In this document: positions 9,565-20,990 of the stretch, in pieces | How positions within the stretch are numbered: position 1 is the first letter of the stretch | How the letters are laid out: each line of letters begins with the position of its first letter | Origin: Membranipora membranacea | Lineage: Eukaryota; Bryozoa; Gymnolaemata; Cheilostomatida; Membraniporidae | Direction: 5' to 3' | Assembly: GCA_914767715.1 (NCBI GenBank) | Contig: OU612067.1 | Location: 8,062,001 to 8,126,000, forward strand | Length of the DNA stretch: 64,000 nucleotides | Notes under the pieces: model-generated | Databases searched by the model: none | Seen by the model: the letters and a program-made list of their open reading frames with translations, nothing else | Told to the model about the DNA's origin: nothing | Program-made: the position numbers and the translations under genes

Positions 9565-12206
9565 TTACTGACTGAATACCTCAATTTCATATACACAAAA
9601 ATGATGATTTGTGCCTGGCTTTAAAATTTTAACAAAGCGCCCAAACAATATATCAGGAGATTGTGAAGGGTTCCCAACTCTCACTCCACAGAGTCTCATC
9701 AGCTACAAGTCTCTCAAGTGTAGTTGCAACTGTAACCTCTGTGTTACTTATTTCATGCACTGAAAGAAAGTTCAAAGTAATAATTGTTCAAGCATTTTTA
9801 GCAAACAGCCGTAATCCCATTCACTGTAACAAACAATCAGTGTTTTAAAGAGGAACTTCGGGTCAGATTCACTTGCCCCCATTCCTGTCCAGGTTGATAA
9901 ATCAACATCTTCTGATTCTGTAAATGTGCTCCAAGCACCAAATTTGTTCTGAGTCTTTGTGACTTGGATAAGGCTGGATTTCATGGGACAAGAGGGACTC
10001 TCACAGACATCTAGTAACGACTGATTAACATTCACCAGTTATTCTCAGTGAACAATTATTATTTTTGAAAATCATTACAGCTGCACATTTGTGCCAGAGG
10101 TAGGTGTGCCTCAAGACATTGATTTTCTTGTGAATTAGAACTCAAAAGATCACTCTTCATTTCGCTTCATGCTTTGAAATATGGCTCAATGAAGCCTGTC
10201 ATGACAAGACACTATAGGCTCAATGGAACTTTTCCACAATGATTATTCTTTCTTGTCGGGCAATGTCATAAGTAACTGTGGGAGAACCTTGACCATAGTA
10301 TGTGGGTAGATGTAAGTCACCTGCATTACTACTCCCTACACATGTTCACCTCCCTCTAAAGACAATGATGTCTCTATAATCAACGCTTGACCTGAACCAA
10401 ATAACCCCTTCAAGGGTCTTACTACTTATGTCATGCCATTGACAAGATCTTAGTAAAAAGTTGGCAATTTCATGTAACATTATAAAACTTCTTTTAATGC
10501 TTACACCTATCACCCATGTTCCAGATTTTAAGATTTTAAGGTCAATTGTGAGATAAAAGTCCTGAAATAATGAGAACATTTTACAATTCCTTCCACAGGA
10601 AAAACTTGTATAATGTACATTCATTTTAAGATAATCAAATATCTTTGATGGCTGTATATCCTTTCCCCGGAGTTTGTAAGTAGAAAAAAATGATAAAATG
10701 CCTTCTACCTTACTCATTAACCAGAATTTTCACGTTCACTAACAAACTCTGGAATATTTTCATCCTGGAAAGGATATGCAGCTATCAAAGGTATTGTTAC
10801 GGATTTGGATGACAGTTAAATATAACATAATTATTTCTGAATTAAAATATTGCATCTCATATTATATTATATGGGTCTATGGTCAGATATTTTCCGTGCC
10901 ACAAAAGCTTCACTACCACAGACTGGTAAATTTCCTAGGAATAATCACGATTTAACACTAAAACTATATATATAATAAAAATATTTAATATTTTTAATTT
11001 CATAGATTTGCAAAAATTGTAAAACATATCCCACTTACCTGATGCATGGGCCATCATACTCTCTCACCAAAACTAGCTAGACCGTCAGTAGCATACAAGG
11101 GATAAGCAGGTTCAAGAAGAGTGATCAGCAATGGCTTTCCCTGAGAAAATAAGCATATTCTCAGATAAAATTTAGCTAAATTTTTTGATACGTAACTCAA
11201 AACCATTTGTCTCAGCATTATCATGATAATATAAGGAAAACTATTTGTGATTCTTGGAAAACTACATAGCTTATCAAAAGTTGAGTGTCACACTGAGATT
11301 GTCATATAAAATTTAGCTAGACTATACAATCAGTTTGTTTTGCAACTATGAGGTAACAGTGCAAAAAAATAATTTCATTGCCTCAGGATGAACAGCTAAG
11401 GATTCTTTAATTTATATAGTTTAATTTCAGCGTAAAATATGGGAGCCAAAACAAGAATGCAGTATTTCAACGTTTCTGGCAAGAGAAAATTAACCAACTA
11501 CACTCACCTTCTGCTACATTGACACCAACTCCTGCAGTGATAGTGATAATATTTGGCTCAGGGCAGTGAAGCTGAGTAACAATGAAGGTGTCCACCTCAG
11601 TTGTATTGCAAAGCTCAGTAGTCACACTACCAGACATCAAGCAATGTCCATCAGACTTCCTGTAAGTTACTTTCATGCAGGAATCTCCAAGATCCAGACA
11701 CTGACTGATACACTGAGAGCCTGTCGATGCACTCAAACGAATCTCGGTGGTTGAGAGGCACAGCGGATTTTCGTCCTCTATCTTAAACAGTTTTTCGCAC
11801 TGATTGAGAGCCTTTGGAAAATGTAGTTTAATCCTTCATATGGAGTGCAGTAATGTTTACAAAGGTAGAAAAATCATGTGTTATATGAAGCAAACGCTCG
11901 ATCTCATAATGGGATTATAAGATCTTAACAAGGCTGTCAAGACACAAGAGAGAAAACTTCTAAACCTCTCAGTCAGGTGATTTTGCGCTTGATGAACTTG
12001 TAAACTAAGTTAGACTTAAAGTATTTTCTACTATTCCCAATTGTACGAATGACAAATCACTGTTGCTATTTTGCTGACAATTCAACTGGCTGTTTTTGAG
12101 TGCCATAATCGATCCAAAATAATCTGTCTTTATACAGGTTGGCAAAACTCACCTTACTCTGTGTCACAATTGTGATAAGGTGTATTAAAATTATAAAAAC
12201 CTTCAT
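9565..12206 (-). pseudogene. lec1: decayed PAN plus F-type-lectin-like gene
   Basis: Exon equivalents in 5'-3' order on minus: signal peptide 12206-12153, PAN 11811-11508, FTP-a 11150-11039, FTP-b 10561-10505, FTP-c 9759-9565. The PAN exon is intact (304 nt, same phase as in lec2) and keeps all eight Cys. The signal exon is six codons shorter than in lec2. The FTP exons are broken. FTP-a meets TGA shortly after ADHSS, has a length shift against lec2, and has TGA in place of the Cys codon of the FCG motif. FTP-b lacks about 27 nt across DLGE..NYV. FTP-c has lost about 20 nt before the FGRFVK block and is out of frame. The decay is confined to the lectin domain, so a short secreted PAN protein could still be made if a downstream stop is used, but a pseudogene is the simpler reading. 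Confidence 0.75.
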
Positions 12207-12410
12207 CTCTGTCCCTGAGTATACTCATGAATGGTGCACGCAGCATGTCTTTATGATTGCGGTCGGTAAGGGCATTTATATCCCACACGTCCTCGTGGTT
12301 TTGTTTAATTGTGAGTGCATGTTTCCTATGTCTTTATGATTTTCAAAAGCTTTAACGTGCATGCAGCCTATGTCTTTGTGAATTCGAACCAAAGAAGTGT
12401 TGGGAGTGAG

Positions 12411-12447
12411 TTCATTGTATTCCTACAATGAACTAACTCTCCAGGGA
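12411..12447 (-). promoter_or_regulatory. Conserved inverted SOX-like site pair upstream of lec1
   Basis: TTCATTGT (12411-12418) and ACAATGAA (12425-12432) form a perfect 8-bp inverted repeat. CTCTCCAGGGA follows at 12437-12447. It lies about 205 bp upstream of the lec1 start codon. The regulatory role is inferred. Confidence 0.35.
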
Positions 12448-13941
12448 TAAATTGAGTGTAATATAGACCGTTTTGTGGAGAAGTGTATGCCAAGATGAAG
12501 TAATATCAGATGAATAGATGTCCTTGCTCAAGGGGAAACTGTTTGAAACATGATCTGTTACAGCACTGCTCACACACTAGGCAGATAATTACAGCACCTC
12601 TTCAGGGTAGGGTACTGGTTGTTGTAAATCATCAAACATAAGCATTTTAATATAACAAAAACAGCCAATATCCGGAAATGTATTGTGCAGACATCAAGAT
12701 AGTATAAAGAGATCAAGTGGCTCAATGATCCATGTTCATATAGGGTCAAGTGGATGACAAATTCTAAATTACTCATGCAATGTCCTACTCACCCTTGTAA
12801 CATCAGTTATTGCGAAATCTTGATTAGTTGTAACATATAATTCATGTCAGCAGACCTCACCAAGGAAGATCCCACTGGGTGCTAAATAAGTAGAAGCAGT
12901 GGAGCTCAGATAATTTCTCCACCCCTGGGCTTAAAACTGAACGATTTTAACATCGAGAAATGCTATTTTCTTTTCGTCTTGTTTTGTAGCAGAATGATTG
13001 GAGCTTTGAGAAACACTATTTTCTCTTCCCCTGTTTTGTGTAATGAGTGATTTGTTGTGGTTTTCTGTGATGAGAACACACATTTTCCACATTGATTGTT
13101 GTGATCATAACAAATAACTAATTTACAGATGACATGTTTGGCCTAGAATAGCTACTATAAAAGCTTTTTGGATAGACTTTCCAAAGGCCAACAACTGTTT
13201 CGGATACAAGAATAATATTGTGTTGTCTATCTTGCTCTACAGACGTGGAATAAATCAGGATAGTCGAGTAAAATAAAATGTAGTGTGTTGGAATAATAAA
13301 ATAAATAGCGATTCTTCCCCCTGACCTGTAGAACTACTATACATAATATCCATATCGAATGAGAGTGGCATCCATTGTAGATCATGATCCCCAAAGAATA
13401 CCTTGCAGGCATAAAATCAATTGAATCATTTTGACAAGACGCAAGCAGATGACTTCAAACCTTAAGAGCGTTTTGTAGTGTATGTGAGTTAGAATAAAAA
13501 AATAGCAATTCGAAAGCGTTGCTATATTGAGGATGGCACTTAAGATAGTTGAAGGGGTCCATGTTTAACACCCGTGCAAAACTACATTCATTCAAGTAGA
13601 TTAATTCAGATTACATGCCATTTTTCCAACCCTATTTCATTCCTTGACCCTGCTCAGTTAGTTTATGTTTTGTTTCCTTTTCAGGTTGGTAGGGATGGCA
13701 ACTGCTATTACAGGCTCCAGTGACATGCTCACCCTAATGGAAGACACAAATCAATCGATAAGCGGGCAAAACTTCAATGTTTTTTCAATTTATTTGGTAA
13801 TTGTTTGATTTTCTATACCTCGATCTCATATACGCTAAAATGGTGCTCTGTGCCTGGGGCATAAGTTTGAAAATTATTCCAGTAAAATTTAGAAAACAAT
13901 TACTGTCAGCAAATAGTCTTTGTCAAGATGTAAGATTTGAG
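12448..13941. repeat. Spacer between lec1 and lec2, no gene
   Basis: Parts align with the younger spacers. 13540-13790 (CCTTGACCCTGCT, GGGATGGCA, GATAAGCGGGCAAA) matches 17700-17860, 33640-33860 and 54050-54260. This shows that lec1 and lec2 arose by an older tandem duplication of gene plus spacer. Confidence 0.55.
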
Positions 13942-16580
13942 TTACTGACTGAATACCTCAATTTTAAACACACAAAAACTGTACCCTGCGGCTGGAGCTG
14001 AAGTTTTAACAAAGCGTCCAAACAAAGTGATGGAGCAGGTTATGGTTTCAGGAGATTGAAGAGGCTCCCCAACTCTCACCCAACATAGTGGTCCATCCAT
14101 ATCTAGTCCCTCAAGAGTAGTGGCAACTGTAACCTCTGTATTACTTATTTGATCCACTGTAAGAAAACTCAAAGTGTTACCTCATCAAACGAACATAAAA
14201 AATGAGGAGGAATACCTTATAAGTTGAAATTAAAGTAAATCACCGAGAATACCAAATACTGCCATCAATATTCTTTGTTGGCCAAGCTGTAAGCTACGCT
14301 TCTTTTAGGGATGTTAGGAGATGTTGTGATATCCATTAGTTCCTGCTGCACAGAACAAGTGTTAGTGTTAACTCTCTCTTATATCGAGCATAGGATATCA
14401 TATTATATACTTACACTGATGGTCGTTGTTCCAGATTTTTACATAATTTACTGTATACATCTCCCAAAGGTCGATTGTGATATACGGTTCCTAACACAAT
14501 GACTAAGTTTTACGATTCCTTCCACCCTCCCTGCTGGCACAGGGGAAAATTCTAACAATTAGTCTGAGGCTCAGTTTACAATAATCAAAAATTGTTGATA
14601 GCTGCATATCCTTTCTCAGAACTCTAATCAGGAGCTTGTTAGTATGCTGTTGATAATTCTTTCTACCTACATGTAATTATAGCGACACACACTTGGATGA
14701 CAGTTCAATATTTTTTATTTCTAGCATTGAATGTTGCAACCCACAATATATTTTATGGTTGTATGAGCTTTACTACAAAAAATTGGTAGATTTCCTAAAA
14801 ACATTTATTTTTGAAATACTCAACACTAAAATTAAGTATATGATGAAAGAGGTTTTCTACATAATGGATTCATAAAGAGATATCCTTCTAACCTGATGTT
14901 TGAGCCCACAGAATCTGTCACCAAAACTAGCTTGACCATCGATAGCAGCATACAAGGGATACCATACCGAAAGAGGTGTTGAGTGACCTGAAATAGCTTT
15001 CCCTGAAAAAATATGCATATTCTGAAGTTTAATTTTACTAGCATATCATGATTTTTAACTCTCCACCACTTGTAAGCATTATCTTTTATAAAGATAACTA
15101 TTCTCGTTTCTTGCAAAACTACATAGCTTATTAAAAGATCAATCATCAGTTTGTTTTTTCAATTACAGTTGGAACTAAGATAACTGAGCGAAAAAGATCT
15201 GAAACTTAACTGATGGCTCTTTAATGTTCATACATTGTTACCGTTGTCTCAGGATGATTTGCCAAAGACTCTTCAATTCCTCTAGATCATAGACTTAATA
15301 ATAAACCTAGACAGGACACCATATAAGGCTGAAGCGAGGCACCTAATTGCGCGCGATTTAACAACATTGGAAGGTGCAGAAGCAATGATGCTATCATTGA
15401 TTTACTGTCCACAATCAAGATTTTTTGTTGGGATAAGTCGATTAATTTTGATCGGGTTTTGAGTTGAAAAATTGTTTAACAATCAGCAGCATCTTGTTAT
15501 CAACTTGATGTTGTTCTTTTTTTAAACAATTTCCTGCCTAAAATTAGTATCGAACTGTTCACAGCAAGCTGGTTGATATATTGTAATTTGCGAGCTCAAC
15601 ATCAGATCAAAACTGATCGAGCTATTGACAGAAAACCTGGATTTTGGACAGTAAATCAATGTTAGCTTCATAGCTTCTACACCTTCCAATGTCACCATGT
15701 CACCCAAAAATAAGTGCCTCAGAACCTCAATGCTAATGCTTGATATATTGTCCTGTCTAGGTTTGTTATTAGGTTAGATTTCAGCATACATATGGAAGCG
15801 AAAACAAGGCTTTCTAAAGCTTCTGACAAAAGAAGATTAACTAATGATCTTACCTTCTGCTATATTAACACCAACCCCTGCAGTGAGAGTGAAGATATTA
15901 GGCTCAGGGCAGAAAATCTGAGAAACACTGAAGGTTTTCACCTCAGTCGTATCGCAAGGCTCAGCAGTCACACTGCTAGACATCAAGCAATTTCCATCAG
16001 ACTCCCTGTAAGTCACTTTCATGCAGTCCTCTCCAAGATCCAGACACTTACTAAGACACTGAGAGCTTGTCGATGCACTCAAACGAATCTCTGTGGTTGA
16101 GAAGCACAGCAGATTTTCGTCCTCTATCATGAACAGTTTTTCGCACTGATTAAGAGCCTTGAAATGAATTACATTACACCTTCATTTAAGTAATGTTTAC
16201 ACAGGTAGAGAAAGTGTTCTTGTGCTGTATGAAGTAAACGCTCAATGTCACAACGAGATTACAGGAAATTGACGAGGATATCAAGAGTAAAGAGAGAAAC
16301 CTTCTTAACCTTTAGCAAAACTCATCTTGAACTAATTCTGTGAGTCAGGTGATTTTATGTCAATGAATTCTGCCTATCCAAAAAATCATCTACAACAAAA
16401 ACATGAGGAAAATCGTGATCAATGTATCTTTTTGGTGTTTCACTTAACTACAACCGGCAGCCTTCAATAGGTTATCAGTGTGTTAATATTGAAATCTTCG
16501 TTACTCACCAAACTTTGAGCTGTAACCAAAGATATTGTCATCATTGTGATAAGGTGCAATAAAATTACAAAAACCTCCAT
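13942..16580 (-). CDS. lec2: secreted PAN/apple plus F-type-lectin-like protein, intact
   Basis: Five exons (minus): 16580-16509, 16157-15854, 15002-14893, 14490-14415, 14156-13942. They sum to 777 nt, giving 258 residues. Phases across introns are 0, 1, 0, 1; all introns are GT-AG, and the exon 3 donor (GTTAGA) is weak. Exon 1 is a 24-residue signal peptide (MEVFVILLHL...VTAQSL). Exon 2 is a PAN/apple-like domain with Cys spacing C-x-KLF, LLC, QC-x3-C, DC, NC, PC, FC. Exons 3-5 resemble the FTP/F-type lectin fold: KAISGHS, AAIDGQA and RFCG, then IDLWEMYTVNYVKIW, then a Cys in the LCG position (LCW here), ITCSIT, GRFVKT and FCVFKIEVF. PAN and FTP domains bind glycans or proteins outside the cell, so a secreted recognition or mucus-type lectin is likely. 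The canonical fucose-binding Arg-x-Asp is missing. Confidence 0.82.
15296..15771. mobile_element. Long inverted-repeat element in lec2 intron 2
   Basis: The left end AAACCTAGACAGGACA (from 15302) and the right end TGTCCTGTCTAGGTTTGTTATTA (split: TGTCCTGTCTAGG, then TTTGTTATTA) are inverted. Homology continues inward for close to 190 bp per arm through ACATTGGAAGGTGxAGAAGC and CATTGATTTACTGTCC. Arms are diverged, the centre holds about 110 bp, and there is no ORF of note. It is a non-autonomous foldback or MITE. Confidence 0.7.
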
Positions 16581-16754
16581 TTCTTTCTCTCAGTATTCTC
16601 ATGAATGTTTTTCATCAGTCTACAATTTCAGCATTTCGATAGTGCTTATTAATTATAAGTGCATGCAGCTTATGTCTTAATGATTTTGTTGGGGATGGGC
16701 ATACGTTACCAAAAGTCAAATGTCCTAACTTGGTCAAGTCTCTGAAGAGTGAGC

Positions 16755-16803
16755 TCATTGTCAGAATATCCGTTTATTCCAACAATGAAATCATCTCCAG
16801 GGA
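16755..16803 (-). promoter_or_regulatory. Conserved inverted SOX-like site pair upstream of lec2
   Basis: TCATTGT (16755-16761) and ACAATGA (16782-16788) are followed by ATCTCCAGGGA (16793-16803), about 175 bp upstream of the lec2 start codon. Compare 12411-12447 and 8863-8914. Function is inferred. Confidence 0.35.
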
Positions 16804-17195
16804 CTCTTAAATTTAGTTTAATCTCTAACACATGCAGAGAAATACACACCTGCTGGTGCTAGGGTTTTGAAGAATCAATCTTGAAAGCTCCGCCTATGGG
16901 ACTTGAAACCAAAACTCCTGCGTCACAATTCGCCTGGCAGTGAATAGAAAGCACAACCACCGATGGCTCAAACTCATCCCTTAGAGAGGTGCCATTTAAT
17001 GAGACTGACATCAATAAATCATGGTTAAATCTAACAAGATTACGCCATAAGTATTCTCCTACTGAATTGAACAGTTTTGCTTGTAAGCTTTCTCCATTTT
17101 TTGATAATTATCCCAGGAAAATATCTTGCAGATAAATAATCAATTTAATCATTTTGTTGAGATGTGCATACTGACTCTCGTGATCTGACTGGGCA

Positions 17196-17262
17196 TGTAT
17201 ATATATATATATATATATATACTTTAATATATATATATATATATATAGATATATATTTTATG

Positions 17263-17290
<28 letters not shown>
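17196..17290. repeat. (AT)n microsatellite, unit 1 only
   Basis: Three AT runs with small interruptions sit between GGGCATG and CACTGATAATC. Units 2 and 3 have only a few bases here (33196-33212, 53593-53610). Confidence 0.9.
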
Positions 17291-17293
<3 letters not shown>

Positions 17294-20200
17294 TGATAAT
17301 CTAGGCTATCATTAGCACAAAAGAGATGTCGTAAGGCTAAGTATGCATCATGTGTGACTTTAATTTGCGCATGTGCGAGCATGTTGAGTTTAGTTTGGGT
17401 TCTGATTGCAATTTTTGGTCAGGGAGAATGGGATAACCCCTGAATGAACTTCAAATCAAATTTAGCTTATGGTGACAATAGAAGATAACTGTTACAAACA
17501 ATTCCGCACGCATTGGGGAGTGTGCCACCAGAGCAGGTAGCCATTCACACGGCTTCAGAAATCGGAGACTCAATTTGCAGAGATCAGCACATGCCCAGAG
17601 CTGAGCATGCACAGAATGCGAGATGTGAGCGGATAGTGGATGTACAGCAAATAAATGTAGTTTATATGAGTTAGAATCAATAGATGACAATTCGAAAGAG
17701 ATTCAATTCCGCCCCTATATCAATCCTTGACCCTGCTTAGTAACTTTTTCTCTCCTTTTCATGAGAGCAGGGATGGCATCTGCTGTATCGGCCTCCGGTG
17801 ATATTCCAACCCAAATGTATGACATCAATCAAACTATAAGCAGGCAAATCTAAAATTTTTCTTAGTTATGAAACATGACGAGATATTTTAGTTACTTGAC
17901 TAAATGCTTCAACTTGCCCCTCTGGTATGGTGAGGAACGGATTGGGCAATGTACACAGCAAGGTATAGTTGGATTGCTATGTGTCTATTCTTTCTTGAGC
18001 AGAGAGTAGGCTATTATGTTATGATAAGGGCTCTATCTGACGGTGTACTTTTAGCTTCACTCAAGAGTTATGATTTTCCAAATTACATTCCCAATTTTAG
18101 TAATACAGAATAAAAATTATAATGAATAATTAATTAATTAACAATTCTAATTATTATCGGGCTTTATTATAATTATTAAACGCCATAAGATGCTCTCTAT
18201 ACACATCAATATCGATGCACTGATCCGACAATATTTGATACAATTTATGAGCGATAGAAATAAATCCACTTTACAGGAATTATTGCGCCACAAAGATTGA
18301 TGCACTCAACCCGAAATTAATACACCACCGAAATCAATGCACTTGACAGATATTAATACACTCAACACACATGGAATTATAATTATCATTTGCTTCAAGT
18401 TGCATTTATTGATTCAATGCTCCTATCACAATGTGCAATCTTATTGACTTCAAGGCTTCAATCGATTTATATTTATCACAAGCCTTAAATTGTATTTACC
18501 CTGTTTATGATAAATCCTAGAAACTATGATCATCCTAAGGTGAAGCCATAGAAGACCTCCTGAACTTGAGTGTGCAACAAGCTGCCATAAACTGATAGAT
18601 GCACTAATCGCCTATTGGCAGTGACACTTTGATCTTAGCCACTCAAAAATGGTGAGTATTTACTGATTTATGATACTGTGATACTGCACTTCCTGTTTTA
18701 TCAGGTTTGTTAATTGCTTGCACGATATAATTCAACATAATATCTGAGTGAATGAATGATGGCGGTGGTGGTGGCTGACTACATAATCGAAACCACCCTA
18801 TAGACAGGTGGGTACAATGTCTAATTTTTGTCAACCAGCCAAACAAAAACATTGAATCAGTTAAATATGTTTATTAAAATAAAAACTAAATAAAAAAAAA
18901 ATATATTGCTGGTACGACGGTCTTTTAGAGCCTAATTTCCATCCATTTTTGCTGGTATTTTATCTCACATTGAAGCTCACTGGCAACACAGTGAGAAGGG
19001 ATAGGAGAGGACAACATATATATTTGAATAATTGATTTATACAGATATATGCTTTCATGAGTAGCCAATATTGACTCAAATCAATGAGTGATGTAAGCAG
19101 TGAGTTGCCAAATGACAAATCCAATATATAACAAGTTAGCAGGGCAGGAGCTTTGAGTTTAGTAATTTTTGCCCAAGTTTTCTAAAACAAGAAATCCATA
19201 TTCATTTCTAACCTCCCATTTTTTTGTCTTAACCGTGTCAGCAATCATAGTCAAAACTGCAATGCTATTTGTTAAGAACTAAATATCAGAATAGGTATGA
19301 TATCATCATATCATTTGGTCAGCTTCTTCACAATCTGAAACAACAATATGTGCACAAATCCGAAATTGTGATAATCTATACAAAGTTTTTTACACCAGAA
19401 GACTCATTTTTTCTTGAGCAATGTGACAGGGCTCAATTATTAAATCATACAGAACTGTGTTATAACTCGTAAACTTTAATGACTGAAGACTGGCCTTTGA
19501 GCCCCATCTATTGTAATTATCTTATTTTGGCTCATGCATTATCTAGTACCACAGTGCGGCTTTATAGCGAGTTCTGCTAATTTATCAAACTTGTCTGTTC
19601 GCAGGTAAGAGAAAATACTGCTGTATACAATGATTTTAGGTTGTCTTACACTCGGCTTATTGTATCATTAATTCCAGAGAAAGTCTCAAATATTCACAGG
19701 CTGTGAACAGAATTGCAAGAGATCAGTGCACTGGCATGTTGCATGCAACTTACTGCCTTGAAATAATGAGGCTTTTATCCAGCGGGCAATAGGAATATGA
19801 CAATTGTGGTTGTTGATGAAGGACATTTTTAAGTTGGCTTTAGTATCCTTTTTTCTTGCAAAACAAAACAAGGCAACTCATTATAATCACAATCATTTAT
19901 GACAAAAAAAATTGTCTCTTTTAAAATGGTTGAGTTTGTTACCATAGACTAAAAAGTGAATTATGAGAACATTTATGAGGAGAGATTTCATCTGAACTGG
20001 AGTTCTTTCGCAAACTGAACGATTGAAAACTATTTGATCTCGATAGAAACGCAATTCAAGAACAAGTTGGTGGCTTGCCATTGCTGTTAATTATGAATTC
20101 AAAGTCTTGGCAATCATGGGTATGGATCGGATATCAGGTATATCTAAAAGTTCGGATATAGATTGGGTAGGAGTGTACAAGTGAGCAATTGCAATTCTGT

Positions 20201-20898
20201 GATTACATTTCCATGGTTCAAATATCTTTATTTTGACAAAAAACTTGAAAAAATCTTTGAACTTTGGTGATTTTTTTCAAATGTGTTTATTGCTCACTAT
20301 AAAAACTAATTAAGTAGGACTAAAATAAACTTATATAAAATTTTTAAAAGGCAATGGGACTGTCCAACTAGATATCACATCGCCACGCTCGCTAGCTGGA
20401 AAGAAAGAGCGAAACATCTGCAAACAATCAGACTGCCTCCCACAGGCTTGCTGCTAGGCCACCCAAGGAACCAAACTTATTACATGTATCACATCATGAT
20501 TGGTGATCATCTATCCCATTTATATCAATGTTGACTTAACTGTCTCTCAAAAAACACTACAAACACTAACGCAGTGAATTTTCTCTCAAAATAATTTGAA
20601 TATCAAGAATATTCAATTATCATCCCTTAACTACTGTAACACCTGCCATTTCACAATGTATTCTTACTTCTTTCTACCCAATAGTTTTTAGGTATGACTC
20701 AAAAAATATATGTCATTCTTTACACAGATTCAAATGTGAGAATAATCTGGAGGGATCAACAAGGCTATACATCGCACTGCAGTGCTGAACTACTTAGAGG
20801 CACCTATGTTTACCTAATTTATCGTATAGACAACTGGTTGCTCTAAATTATTTGGCTTTAATTATTTTGAAAGTCTTGAGAAAAGACACTGACAACAT

Positions 20899-20932
20899 AT
20901 ATATGTATATATATATATATATTAGCCTTTGC
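20899..20932. repeat. (TA)n microsatellite 3' of lec3
   Basis: A short TA run that recurs at 42137-42152 and 57147-57178, just beyond the last exon of each lectin gene. Confidence 0.8.
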
Positions 20933-20990
20933 AGTTGTCTAGTTAGAAAATATGACATTGAACAAACATGAACATATATATGAATTGGTG

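Larger units (their letters stand above)
16804..20990. other. Spacer of unit 1, no gene supported
   Basis: AT-rich sequence conserved in all three units. A 60-codon minus frame ending CSQPVNI (19686-19871) stays open in all three units, but this is expected at their identity and it shows no domain. The block ATTAATTAATTAAC near 18125-18145 and the TTATTATAATTATTAA run are simple AT repeats. Confidence 0.45.

Noticed and set aside
9772-10035. Minus-strand 87-codon frame with GAWSTFTESEDVDL in the lec1 region
   Set aside because: It lies between FTP-b and FTP-c remnants and has no counterpart in other array genes. It could be a repeat remnant, but I cannot support a gene.
17451-17690. Minus-strand frames with Cys/His-rich text (also 33479-33718 and 53776-54113)
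   Set aside because: Frames differ between units and break in different places, and there is no conserved protein.
19686-19871. Minus-strand 60-codon frame kept open in all three units (also 35663-35848 and 55865-56074)
   Set aside because: The units are too similar for an open frame to be evidence. Changes among copies are not biased to silent sites, and no domain is seen.
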